22,225 bases of DNA. Origin: JAKORR01 sp964608495 (lineage in GTDB: Bacteria; Armatimonadota; Zipacnadia; Zipacnadales; FEN-943). The translations under genes and the position numbers were made by a program. The notes under the pieces were generated by a model, which ran no database searches, was not told where the DNA came from, and saw only the letters and a list, made by a program, of their open reading frames with translations. The stretch is from the NCBI GenBank assembly GCA_964608495.1, contig CAZSOQ010000075.1, forward strand, positions 1 to 22,225, in the 5' to 3' direction. Positions 8,420-16,388 of the stretch are shown one piece after another (within the stretch, counting starts at the first letter, position 1; the number at the start of each line of letters is the position of its first letter).

Positions 8420-10711
8420 CTACCGCAGGCGCTGGAGGACCAGCGGCCTCATGCCACCGGCGGGGTAGAAGAGGTTGTCCTTGTGGTTGATGTCCACCTG
8501 CAGGTCGCCCTCGGCCGACCAGATGCGCATGGTCAGAGCGTCGGCGACCATGTAGCGGCCCTCGAGCATGGGGACCTTCACCGTGGCCGTGGTGTCCTTG
8601 TCGGCACCGACGAGCAGGTAGAAGCGGCCGCGAGCCCAGCCGTTGGGGAAGAAGAGGCGGGCCTGGGCGGGCACGCCGTTGGAGGTGGTGGCCGGGATGT
8701 CCATGCACAGGCCCCAGCTCTCCTTCTCGATGCGGCTGACGATGTCGGTGTAGGTGCGGAGGACGCGCATGCCGGGCTCGCCGAGGTAGCAGTAGACGCC
8801 CGTGACGCCGGGGTCGCTCCACAGGGAGGGAAGGCCGGGGTAGGCCATGCTCATGGCGGCCATCTGGCACCAGCGCTCGAAGGCCGCGGCCTTGGTGGGG
8901 TAGGGCTGGTCCATCCAGCCGGCGGACTCGGTCATGGCGCGGTTCCAGGAGAAGAAGCCGTGGCCCTTGGGGGCGGCGGCGAAATCGGCGAAGCGGGAAG
9001 CCTCGGTGTCGCCGAAGCAGAAGACACGGCCGCGGAAGGCGTCGGCGATGTGGCTGAGCTCGCCCGGGTTACCGGTGCTCATGCTGGTGCGCGTAGCGTA
9101 GTCCACCAGCGTGCCGTCCACCGGCGCCAGCAGGTAGTGGTAGTGGACGTTGTCAAGGGGCGTCCAGTCCAGGCACAGGTAGTCGAAGCCGATGGTTTCG
9201 AGGAGCTGCTTGGCCGTCTCGCCCGCCCACTTCTGCCAGTCGTCGGACAGCCAGTTGAGGAAGACGCCGCGGAAGCCCAGGCCTGGGCTGAGGACGTCCT
9301 TGCCGTCAGCGGTCTTCATCACGAGCTTGGGGCGGTTCTGGTAGGTGTAGTCCTGGGGGAAGATCTCGGTGCAGTTCCAGCCGACGGCGGCCTTGTAGCC
9401 GAGCTCGTGGACGCGCTGGACCCAGCGCTGGTACCAGGTCACCTGATCGGGCGGCACCTCGCCGGTGACGATGCCCAGGTAGGCGATGTGGGCCCCGCCG
9501 GACCAGAGCAGCTCCTCGTCCCAGCTTACGGCCTCGTCGAGGGTGCTGGGCACGGGCCGCTCGGTGGGCGCGGCGCCCGACCACAGGCTCAGCCTGGCGG
9601 CGAACTCGTCCAGGGGCGTGATCTTGCCGTCGGGCTCGATGCGAGTCATGGCGGGCGACAGGCCGCAGTGCCAGACAGGGCCGCTGGAGCCTGAGTGACG
9701 GACGCTGTGGCCGAAGGGCGCGGGGTCGAGGTACTCGACGATGTTCTCGTTGGCCCGGTAGTCGAGGACGCGCGAGCGCAGCAGGGACGAGGTCTTCAGG
9801 GGACCGTAGCCGTCCTCGAGGCCGAAGACGTAGACGAGGACGAGCTGGTAGTGCGTCTCGGGGAAGAGCCAAAGGAAGGTGTGGGGCGGGCGGAGGGACG
9901 GGTCCTCGGCGGGGCCGAAGTAGGCTGTGCCCTGGTAGGCCGGCACGTGGATATAGGCCTTCTTGGCGTCCTGCCACAGGCCGGCGACGCGATGGAGGGA
10001 GAAGACACTGGGGTCGGTCGGGTCTCTGAGAGCGCAGGTGGGAGTGATCTCCACGGGCTCGCCGTCGGGCTTGATCTCCTTGGTCGTGATCAGGTCTACC
10101 ACGCCGTAGAGGACGACGAAACGGTGGGCGGCGGGGCGGGAGTAGTCGCCGAGGCCGCTAAGGGGCTCGTAGGCCCAGCGGTGGAGCTCGGCGGTCCAGG
10201 TCGAGCGCCGGCGCGAGAACTTGGGGGTCGGGCCCAGGTCGCAGCCGATGGCGTACTCGCTGGCCTTGCGGGCCTTGGCGACCAGACCCCACTTCTCGCG
10301 ATCGCCCTCCGCGCGCTGGGGGACGTCAACGGTGACGCCGCCATACTCGACGGAGCGCCGCGTGAGGGTGGGCCAGTGGACCTCCAGGCCCAGGTCGCGG
10401 AACTCGATGGTGCGGTGGCCGAGGACCTGGACGCCGCCGTCGGCCTCGGGTCTGGCCCAGAGGCGGACGTAGCGCAGGGGCTGGCCCTCGACCTGCTTGC
10501 CGACGAGCCTCTGCCAGACCATGTCCTCGCCGGTCATGCGGGAGGGAAGCTGGAGCTTCTCCTCAAGACGCAAGTAGAGCTGCTCCTGGAGGTTGCGGGG
10601 CGCCACCAACTCGGGGGCGACCAAGCGGGGCGAGGCCGGCGCGGCGGTGGCAGTCTGTGCGGTCAGTAGCACCGTTACCCATGCGACTGCGAGGATAGCC
10701 TGCCTGAGCAT
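8420..10711 (-). CDS. Secreted protein with putative TIM-barrel glycoside-hydrolase-like C-terminal domain; function unknown
   Basis: This is a 763-aa protein. The start at 10711 is preferred because it follows GGCGGAGGGAG at good spacing and opens a clear signal peptide (ILAVAWVTVLLTAQTATAA); the frame extends further upstream without such support. Residues ~25-380 look beta-rich, with no family I recognise. Residues ~385-680 have barrel-like features: strand-like ends GYKAAVGWN, YLCLDWTPLD (D515), VFCFGDTEA and HGFFSWN, then a C-terminal beta domain with FYLLVGAD and ADALTMRIW. This pattern resembles melibiase-like (clan GH-D) and related enzymes, but no catalytic pair can be assigned. It lies 83 nt downstream of the transaldolase-family gene on the same strand and is probably co-transcribed. 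The existence of the gene is certain; the hydrolase role is inference. Confidence 0.75.
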   Translation of the reverse strand: MLRQAILAVAWVTVLLTAQTATAAPASPRLVAPELVAPRNLQEQLYLRLEEKLQLPSRMTGEDMVWQRLVGKQVEGQPLRYVRLWARPEADGGVQVLGHRTIEFRDLGLEVHWPTLTRRSVEYGGVTVDVPQRAEGDREKWGLVAKARKASEYAIGCDLGPTPKFSRRRSTWTAELHRWAYEPLSGLGDYSRPAAHRFVVLYGVVDLITTKEIKPDGEPVEITPTCALRDPTDPSVFSLHRVAGLWQDAKKAYIHVPAYQGTAYFGPAEDPSLRPPHTFLWLFPETHYQLVLVYVFGLEDGYGPLKTSSLLRSRVLDYRANENIVEYLDPAPFGHSVRHSGSSGPVWHCGLSPAMTRIEPDGKITPLDEFAARLSLWSGAAPTERPVPSTLDEAVSWDEELLWSGGAHIAYLGIVTGEVPPDQVTWYQRWVQRVHELGYKAAVGWNCTEIFPQDYTYQNRPKLVMKTADGKDVLSPGLGFRGVFLNWLSDDWQKWAGETAKQLLETIGFDYLCLDWTPLDNVHYHYLLAPVDGTLVDYATRTSMSTGNPGELSHIADAFRGRVFCFGDTEASRFADFAAAPKGHGFFSWNRAMTESAGWMDQPYPTKAAAFERWCQMAAMSMAYPGLPSLWSDPGVTGVYCYLGEPGMRVLRTYTDIVSRIEKESWGLCMDIPATTSNGVPAQARLFFPNGWARGRFYLLVGADKDTTATVKVPMLEGRYMVADALTMRIWSAEGDLQVDINHKDNLFYPAGGMRPLVLQRLR

Positions 10712-10794
10712 GTGTACTCCCTCCGCCCATGTGGTTCGCGCGAAGACTCGGGTCCCGGAGAGCCCCGACCCCCGACCCGCGGACGGGTGGGCAG

Positions 10795-12210
10795 CTAGCC
10801 CGCGACCCACTCCACGAACTCGTCATAGCTCTTCGCGAACTGATCCAGCGTGCGAACGACGGGAAGGTAGTCGTCGAAGTCGGCGACGCTCATGCCGTCC
10901 GGCTCGTAGGCCATGCGGAAGAGCTTGCTCTTGAGCAGCTTGTCGAGCGTGCCCTCGGGCAGGGGCGTCCACAGGCCCCGAGGATCGAGCTGGCGAGGCT
11001 CGGAGTCGAACTGCTCCTGCTTGTCGGGGAAGATGGTGACGAAGATGGGCACGGGGCCGTCGTTGATGGACCGCAGGATGTTCCACGGGCCTCTGCCGGA
11101 GGCGGGCAGCGGATTGGCCCTGGTGAAGCCCAGTCCGCCCTGCTGGGGCGGGTGGCAGAGCATGCGGTACTCGCGCTGGCGGATGGCGGTGGTGCACCAG
11201 GTCTTCACTTCCTCCCAGTCCGCGACGCCCAGCGCCTCGAGCTCCTCGCCGACGGGGTCGTCCAGACGGCCGTCCATGTGGGTGCGGAAGGAGGTGAGAG
11301 CCGTCGAGTGGGCCTCGATGGCTCCCGCGAAGGCTATCTGCTGGGGGAGGGAGAAGTTGACCGTGATGTTCACGCCCATGCCCTCGGAGGTGACCTGGCA
11401 GCAGGCGTCAAGGCCCGCCCGCGTGCCGGGCAGCTTGAAGACGGTGTTCGGAGTGCCGCGCAGCTCTTCCTCGAGCTTGGCGTAGCACCAGCGTGCCTCC
11501 CTGATCATGGCCTCGGCATCGCCGGCCTGCTTGGGCGAAAGCTGGAGGGACACGTACCCGATGCGGCCCTCGGTGAGTTCCCACAGCGGGCGCAGGAGGC
11601 GGGCGTTGGAGACGACGACCTGGACCGTCATGGAGTAGGCTAGCTCGACGGGGCTGTAGCCGGGGTGCTGCTCCCTGAGGGCGTCGCGAACGGGCGTCCA
11701 GTAGCCGGGGTCCTCGGTGCGGGCGACGTTGACGAGGACGGGGTTGGTGGTCACGAGGCAGGCGCCGCGGCGCATCGCGCGGTACAGGTTGGCGGCGTAG
11801 TCGTTGCCCCAGTAGGTGTTCGTCTCGCCGCGAAGGGTCATGCGGGCCAGGGCGGCGAGGCTGCTGGTCTCGATGGACCGCAGCTCCTGCTGGGCGTCGT
11901 CCGTGAGGTCCTGGCGGCCCCAGCCGTGGAGCAAGGCGAAGCCGGACTCGCGCTGGGCGGCGAGGGCATCCAAGGAAAGGGCGGCGTCGCCGTGGCGGGC
12001 CGAGTCGGTGAGGTTCCAGTCGGCCAGCACGGAGCCCAGGTCCACGATGTTCGCGGCCACCAGCTCAGCGATGGCGGCCCGGCGGTCGTCACCGGCCCGG
12101 GCATACTCGGTGGCCAGCTCCTGGCGCCAATCAGCGAGGTGGTCCTCGAAATCCTGTGGGGGGACGCGAAACATCAGCCCTAGGAGCACCTCGTAGTCGG
12201 CGTCGGTCAT
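10795..12210 (-). CDS. Transaldolase family protein, enlarged form
   Basis: This 471-aa protein matches the transaldolase fold. TTNPVLVN (TTNP at 154-157) corresponds to the first barrel motif, and VFKLPGTRAG places the Schiff-base lysine at K259, followed by GMGVNITVNFSLPQQ, the canonical GI.vN.TL.FS..Q segment. Transaldolases move dihydroxyacetone or cleave ketose phosphates through a lysine enamine in the cytoplasm; no signal peptide is present. Common members are about 215-390 aa, so roughly 100 N-terminal residues and the tail after ~330 (NPLPASGRGPWNI, PIFVTIFPDK) are extra. The start at 12210 is chosen because GGGAGG precedes it; the open frame continues upstream through the promoter. 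It probably heads a two-gene operon with the secreted hydrolase-like protein. Classical pentose-phosphate activity is not assured; a specialised sugar-phosphate aldolase is possible. Confidence 0.8.
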   Translation of the reverse strand: MTDADYEVLLGLMFRVPPQDFEDHLADWRQELATEYARAGDDRRAAIAELVAANIVDLGSVLADWNLTDSARHGDAALSLDALAAQRESGFALLHGWGRQDLTDDAQQELRSIETSSLAALARMTLRGETNTYWGNDYAANLYRAMRRGACLVTTNPVLVNVARTEDPGYWTPVRDALREQHPGYSPVELAYSMTVQVVVSNARLLRPLWELTEGRIGYVSLQLSPKQAGDAEAMIREARWCYAKLEEELRGTPNTVFKLPGTRAGLDACCQVTSEGMGVNITVNFSLPQQIAFAGAIEAHSTALTSFRTHMDGRLDDPVGEELEALGVADWEEVKTWCTTAIRQREYRMLCHPPQQGGLGFTRANPLPASGRGPWNILRSINDGPVPIFVTIFPDKQEQFDSEPRQLDPRGLWTPLPEGTLDKLLKSKLFRMAYEPDGMSVADFDDYLPVVRTLDQFAKSYDEFVEWVAG

Positions 12211-12277
12211 CAGGGAACCTCCCAAGCAGTAGTGTGCATGTTGCTGGGCGAGTGGCCTCTGGATCAGGCTGGCCTGC

Positions 12278-12306
12278 ATTGTACCCGGCGCCGTGGACAG
12301 TGGCAA
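12278..12306 (-). promoter_or_regulatory. Sigma-70 type promoter of the transaldolase operon
   Basis: On the minus strand TTGCCA (12301-12306) and TACAAT (12278-12283) are separated by exactly 17 nt, 67 nt before the transaldolase ATG. A small inverted repeat, CAGGC-CA-GCCTG (12265-12276), sits at the expected start of transcription and could be an operator, but its arms are short. Confidence 0.65.
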
Positions 12307-12364
12307 GCCGAGGCCTGGGACAGCAGTGGCGTGGGGGCGGGGATGAGGCGGAAGTGGAAACAAA

Positions 12365-12399
12365 AAGGGTGCAGGCCTCGGCAGGAGGCCTGCACCCTT
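12365..12399 (-). terminator. Rho-independent terminator of the cohesin/dockerin operon
   Basis: The perfect inverted repeat AAGGGTGCAGGCCTC / GAGGCCTGCACCCTT has a 15-bp stem and a 5-nt loop (12380-12384). On the minus strand the 3' arm runs into TTTTTGTTT. It lies 22 nt beyond the stop of the lipoprotein gene, ending the operon, and upstream of the transaldolase promoter. Orientation and T tract fit the minus strand only. Confidence 0.92.
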
Positions 12400-12421
12400 G
12401 GCTGCGATGGTGCCCCGATAG

Positions 12422-12814
12422 CTAGATCTCGGGCTCTTCGGGCGGCGGCGACACCAGGACGACGGTGGGCGCAGGGGGGTCCCTCGGGTCCGGGATGGGC
12501 AGCGGGCCCTGTTGGGCCACGAGGCCGCTCCCGGCGGCAGGCGTTACCGTCAACTGGGCGACCCCGCCAGCGGGGGCCATGGTCACGTTCACGTCATATT
12601 GGCCGACGGGGCCCTCGGTGCCGACGAAATCGCGGCCGCCAAGGGTGATCGTGACGGCTGCTCCCGCGACGGGCGCGCCCGCGAAGTCCTCGACCAGGAC
12701 GGTGACGACGGCCCGGATCTGGGACGGCGGGCTGCCGCTGGAGCATCCGGACAGGAGCAGGCCCACACACAAGGTGGCCGCGGCAAGGATAACGAGGATT
12801 GGAGCTTTGGTCAT
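12422..12814 (-). CDS. Small lipoprotein with one Ig-like/carboxypeptidase-regulatory-like domain
   Basis: This 130-aa protein has a signal peptide ending in the lipobox LSGC (lipidated Cys at 24), so it should be anchored in a membrane. Residues ~34-100 form a beta-rich domain of the kind VTVLVEDFAGAPVAGAAVTITL, typical of Ig-like or CarboxypepD_reg folds, which usually act as spacers or binding domains. The C-terminus is proline- and glutamate-rich. It is the last gene of the operon, 16 nt after the 902-aa protein and just before the terminator. It may anchor or decorate the surface proteins encoded upstream; that role is inference. Confidence 0.8.
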   Translation of the reverse strand: MTKAPILVILAAATLCVGLLLSGCSSGSPPSQIRAVVTVLVEDFAGAPVAGAAVTITLGGRDFVGTEGPVGQYDVNVTMAPAGGVAQLTVTPAAGSGLVAQQGPLPIPDPRDPPAPTVVLVSPPPEEPEI

Positions 12815-12830
12815 CTAGAGTCGCCCCCCT

Positions 12831-15539
12831 TTAGCGATTCACCGAGAAGGGCCGCACGGCCTTGGTCTGTTGCCCATCTTCGGTCCGTGCCTCGAGCACC
12901 ACCAGGTAGGTGCCTCGCGGCACTGCACTGCCGGTGCTGTTGGTCAGGTTCCAGGAGACCGAGTGAGTGCCGGCGGTCTCGGCGCGGTCGGTCACCAGCC
13001 GGCGCACGAGCCGGCCGGCGATGTTGCGCACCTCAGCGGTCACGGCCGCAGGACCGTTGAGCTGGAAGGTCACTACCACGCCGCCGGGGCCGGACTGCTG
13101 CACGCCCACCCCTGAGAGCAGAGTGCACTGAGCGCGCGGCACGATCTCGAGGACCAGATGGCGGGCGGCGCCGTCGGCGCCGCTGGTGAAGGTGTAACCA
13201 CTGCTCGTGCGCAGGTGGGTCTTCTTGCCGGTGTCCTTATCCGTAAGGACGACGGCGTAGTCGGCGGGCACACTGGAGAGATCGGGAGCGGCGACCGTGA
13301 CCTGGGTGTTGGGGAGGCTGGTCGTCACGACGGCCTCCCACTTCTGCGCCACGGCGCCGCTGCGCACGTCCACCGCCATGGGCGTGGCGTCCTGGCCGAC
13401 GAAGTACAGGTCCACAGGCGAGACGCCCAGCGGCGGGTTGGCGACCTGGACGGCGCTGGCGCCCACACCGCAGACGTTCGCGCTGTCGGCCACGTCGCCC
13501 GCTCTGGCAACCAGGCGGATGACCGAGGCCTTGTCGCCCAGGTTCAGAGGGGCGACCTCAGCGGCCGCCGCGGCCTGCGGGGCGACGGTGATGGTACCCG
13601 CCTGGCCGGCGAGGATGAAGTAGCCCTTCCAGGCGTTCATGATGTTGGTGGCGTTGAAGGGATTGGCCTTGTTGAGGAGGAGCTCCCAGTCGGTGCCGTT
13701 GTAGTGCCAGGCGAAGCGGATCGGGACGTCGCCGAGCTCGACCTGGTTGATGTTGATGTCAACGCCGGCGCCGAGGGCGGTGGCGAAGGGATCGGTGATG
13801 ATGCTCCAGCCCTGGGGAACGACGACGGCGACGTTGCCAGGGAGGATCTGGCCGTCAAAGTAGACGGTCTTGTCGTTGTCGTAGCGGGCGAAGTAGCCCT
13901 TGCCGACCACCAGGTTGACGACGCCTGTGACATCCGCGGGTGTGGCCCCGCGGTCCACGGTGTAGCCGCCGGCCGCGGCGTCGTAGTCAGCGACCGCCTT
14001 GGCGCCGAGGACCGCAATGGCGCGGCCCGCCACGTCCAGGGGAATACCGAGCATCCGGAGGCCCTTGGCGAAGGCATGCCAGAAGGGCGTCTGGAAGGTG
14101 GCCTTGCTGTCGGCCGCCTCGAGGGCCTTGCCGTCAACGTCCTGCGAGCCCACCGGAGCCGTGACCTCGTACTGGGAGTTCTGCTTGAGGTCCTGGGAGA
14201 GGGTCAGACGCACGACCTTCTTGTCGGTCTGCACGGCGACCTCGGCCACGGGCACCGTCACGGCCGCAGCGGAGCTGACGCCGGCGATCTTCTCGGTTAC
14301 CTGCCAGTTGCCGGCGGTGGTCAGCGGCGCGGCGGACTTCATCTCCTTGCTGAAGGTCACGTCCACGGTCCTGTTGGTGCCGTTGCGGATGAAGGCCGCG
14401 CCCTCAACCATGGGCTTGGCCTGGAGGACGAAGCTCTTGATGCCGCTGGCCATGATGTTGCCGAGCGAGTCGGCGATGTTGGTCGCGGTGACCCTGTACT
14501 GGTGGCTCTCCTCGAGGGAGGCGCCCAGGGTGAGCTTGACCTCGGTGTCGCTCACTCGCTCAGCCTTGTTGATGGTGACGGGTGTCTGGGTGGCGACAAC
14601 GCCCATGTCCTCGACGAGGTAGTTCGCCTCGTCGGTCGAGGTGACCGTGTCGAGCACCTCGTTGGCCTGGAAGGTGAGGTTGACGATGTTGTTGGAGCCA
14701 CGGGCGCTCTGCAGAGCAGGCGGCTGGTTGTCCACGACCAGGGCGTTGGGGGCCTCGTTCCAGCCGCTGTCCTGGGTGCGGTCGGTGATTCGGGCGCGGA
14801 GGTTGACGGTCTGGAGAGCGCCGGCGAAGGGAGTGGGCCAGGTGAGATCGGCCTTGCGGGTGCCGATGACCACGGTCGTCCCGCCGGTGGCGGCGATGTT
14901 GGTCCAGGTGCCGTTGATGCGGTACTGGAACTCAACCTTGGTGGCGTTGCCGGCGCCGAAGTTGGCCCTGACCGCCACGGGGTCTTTCTGGCGCTCGACG
15001 AAGGTCCAGCCGGTGATGGAGGCGGGATCGGGCGGTCCCGTGGAGACCTCGGCCGCGCCGTTCTTCCAGGTGATGCCGGCGATCGGGGTGAAGGTGCTGT
15101 CCCAGACGAAGTTGTTGTTGGCGTCGGAGGTCTTGAACTGGATCGGGTAGGTGCCGGCGGCGGTGCCGTTGGCGAGCTTCACGTCGAAGGTGATGGAGGC
15201 CTGAGCAGCGTCAATAGTGCCCGTTCCGCCGAAGCGACCGGCGGCGAGAACCACGCCGTCGGCCTGCTGGCCGGCGAGCAGGTTCTGCAGGGCGGTGCTG
15301 TTGAGGGCGAAGTTCTCGAGGGTGATCTTGGTCTTGTCATAGGTGAGGTAGAAGCTGACGGAGCCGGCCCAGCCCGGGGCCGGCAGCCCGCTGATGTACA
15401 GCCCCATTTGCTGAGGCGCGGTGGCGCCCAGGTTGAAGTTGAGAGGTGTGGGCTTCAGCTCGACGGTCTGGGCATAGGCCAACCCCGTGATACAGGCCGC
15501 CACAACCCCAAGCAGCAAGAGAGTGCGGAGCGGTTTCAT
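12831..15539 (-). CDS. Large exported protein: cohesin-like domain, SbsA-type Ig-like domains, FlgD-type C-terminal domain
   Basis: This is a 902-aa protein. The start at 15539 gives a clean signal peptide (LLLLGVVAACITGLAYA) and uses AAGGAGG inside the end of the preceding gene; the upstream frame extension overlaps that gene and is spurious. Residues ~25-170 resemble a cohesin/CBM2-like beta-sandwich (GSVSFYLTYDKTKITLENF, AGTYPIQFKTSD). Residues ~180-270 look Ig-like, and ~272-372 and ~374-485 resemble SbsA-type Ig domains (VNLTFQANEVLD, VDVTFSKEM). A module with KGLRMLGIPL and GKGYFARYDN follows (~490-660), and ~810-902 is a FlgD-like Ig domain (IAGRLVRRLVTD, VSWNLTNSTG, VPRGTYLVVLEA). FlgD/T9SS-like C-terminal domains often accompany cell-surface or exported proteins. 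It may be a scaffold or S-layer-associated protein. The domain boundaries are estimates by eye. Confidence 0.82.
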   Translation of the reverse strand: MKPLRTLLLLGVVAACITGLAYAQTVELKPTPLNFNLGATAPQQMGLYISGLPAPGWAGSVSFYLTYDKTKITLENFALNSTALQNLLAGQQADGVVLAAGRFGGTGTIDAAQASITFDVKLANGTAAGTYPIQFKTSDANNNFVWDSTFTPIAGITWKNGAAEVSTGPPDPASITGWTFVERQKDPVAVRANFGAGNATKVEFQYRINGTWTNIAATGGTTVVIGTRKADLTWPTPFAGALQTVNLRARITDRTQDSGWNEAPNALVVDNQPPALQSARGSNNIVNLTFQANEVLDTVTSTDEANYLVEDMGVVATQTPVTINKAERVSDTEVKLTLGASLEESHQYRVTATNIADSLGNIMASGIKSFVLQAKPMVEGAAFIRNGTNRTVDVTFSKEMKSAAPLTTAGNWQVTEKIAGVSSAAAVTVPVAEVAVQTDKKVVRLTLSQDLKQNSQYEVTAPVGSQDVDGKALEAADSKATFQTPFWHAFAKGLRMLGIPLDVAGRAIAVLGAKAVADYDAAAGGYTVDRGATPADVTGVVNLVVGKGYFARYDNDKTVYFDGQILPGNVAVVVPQGWSIITDPFATALGAGVDININQVELGDVPIRFAWHYNGTDWELLLNKANPFNATNIMNAWKGYFILAGQAGTITVAPQAAAAAEVAPLNLGDKASVIRLVARAGDVADSANVCGVGASAVQVANPPLGVSPVDLYFVGQDATPMAVDVRSGAVAQKWEAVVTTSLPNTQVTVAAPDLSSVPADYAVVLTDKDTGKKTHLRTSSGYTFTSGADGAARHLVLEIVPRAQCTLLSGVGVQQSGPGGVVVTFQLNGPAAVTAEVRNIAGRLVRRLVTDRAETAGTHSVSWNLTNSTGSAVPRGTYLVVLEARTEDGQQTKAVRPFSVNR

Positions 15540-15540
15540 A

Positions 15541-16365
15541 TTACTGGGCCCCCTCCTTATTTGCCTGCTCAGTGCCCGGGGCTTGGGAGGTGCCGGCGAA
15601 GAACTTGTTCCAGGCCCAGGCGAACAGACCGAAGTCCTGTCCCGAGATGTTGCCGTCCGCAGCACTCGTTCGCAGGGACAGGTCGTCGGCGTTGCTGTTA
15701 AGCGGAGCGATGTCGGCGAAGTCAAGGGTCTTGGAGTCCCCGTAGAAGGAGCTCCAAGCGGCTGCGAACAGCCCGAAGTCACCGCCGTCAATCTGGCCGT
15801 TCCAGTTGAGGTCGCCGTACAGGGGCACGGCGACGGTGCTGAAGGAGCCTTGGGCGGTCAACTGGGTGAGGCCCTGGTCCTTGACCGAGACAGTGCCGGT
15901 CCCAAAGGCGAGCGCCGTGACGGTGACGCGCCCGCCGGACGTGAAGACTATGTCACAGACGTGCTTGGGGTCCTTGCTGGGATCAGTGAGCAGACCCACG
16001 CCCCAGAGGCCGTTCATGTTGGCGACGTCCGTGGCCAGTTCGGCGAAGAAGACCGGGGACTCGTTGGCGTCCACGCTCTTTGGGAGCTTGTAGATGTCGG
16101 CCCCGGGGATGATGTCCACGAGCCAGGTCTGGTTGGCGGCGGCGGCCGTGTCCACCGTGTAGTCAGTGGGCACGTTGAGGCGGAAGACGACGAGCCTGGC
16201 GGCGGCGGCCCCGACGACGCTGAGCTTGGCGACGTAGCGCCCCGTGAACTTGTTGTCCTGGTCCCTGTGTGGCTGCACCTGCACCTGGAGCGACCCAGCG
16301 GCGTAGGCAGCAACGACGGCGAGCAGAGCCAAGACGGGTAAGACACCGCGCCACAAGCGCACCAT
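15541..16365 (-). CDS. Exported protein with cohesin-like N-domain and C-terminal dockerin type I-like domain
   Basis: This 274-aa protein has a signal peptide (residues ~1-24). Residues ~25-172 form a beta-sandwich resembling cohesin; a late strand pair HVCDIVFTSGGRVTVTALAF matches the usual cohesin ending. Residues ~183-256 form a dockerin-like unit with two Ca-binding loops. The first, D185-LNWNGQIDGG-D196, is canonical. The second, ending SGQD244, keeps D5, G6, I8 and D12 but has Thr and Ala at ligand positions 1 and 3. Each loop is followed by FGLFA.AW, the duplicated helix. Dockerins bind cohesin domains of scaffold proteins, so this one could pair with a cohesin-like domain in the next gene or self-associate. 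The stop is separated from the next ATG by a single base, suggesting coupled translation. Weak SD: AGGGGG before ATG 16365. Confidence 0.82.
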   Translation of the reverse strand: MVRLWRGVLPVLALLAVVAAYAAGSLQVQVQPHRDQDNKFTGRYVAKLSVVGAAAARLVVFRLNVPTDYTVDTAAAANQTWLVDIIPGADIYKLPKSVDANESPVFFAELATDVANMNGLWGVGLLTDPSKDPKHVCDIVFTSGGRVTVTALAFGTGTVSVKDQGLTQLTAQGSFSTVAVPLYGDLNWNGQIDGGDFGLFAAAWSSFYGDSKTLDFADIAPLNSNADDLSLRTSAADGNISGQDFGLFAWAWNKFFAGTSQAPGTEQANKEGAQ

Positions 16366-16388
16366 TGCGATTGCCCCCTATTGCGGGA

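Noticed and set aside
6594..8870. 758-aa minus-strand open frame across the beta-helix gene and into the next gene
   Set aside because: It overlaps two convincing genes and the intergenic palindrome; its composition is that of a shadow frame.
12211..12363. Longer N-terminus of the transaldolase-family protein from the upstream open frame
   Set aside because: It would run through the promoter at 12278-12306, has Pro/His-rich non-coding composition, and the start at 12210 has a good ribosome binding site.
13158..15701. 847-aa plus-strand open frame opposite the 902-aa surface protein
   Set aside because: It is Gly/Asp/Val/His-rich shadow coding without motifs; the minus-strand protein has a signal peptide, domains, promoter and terminator.
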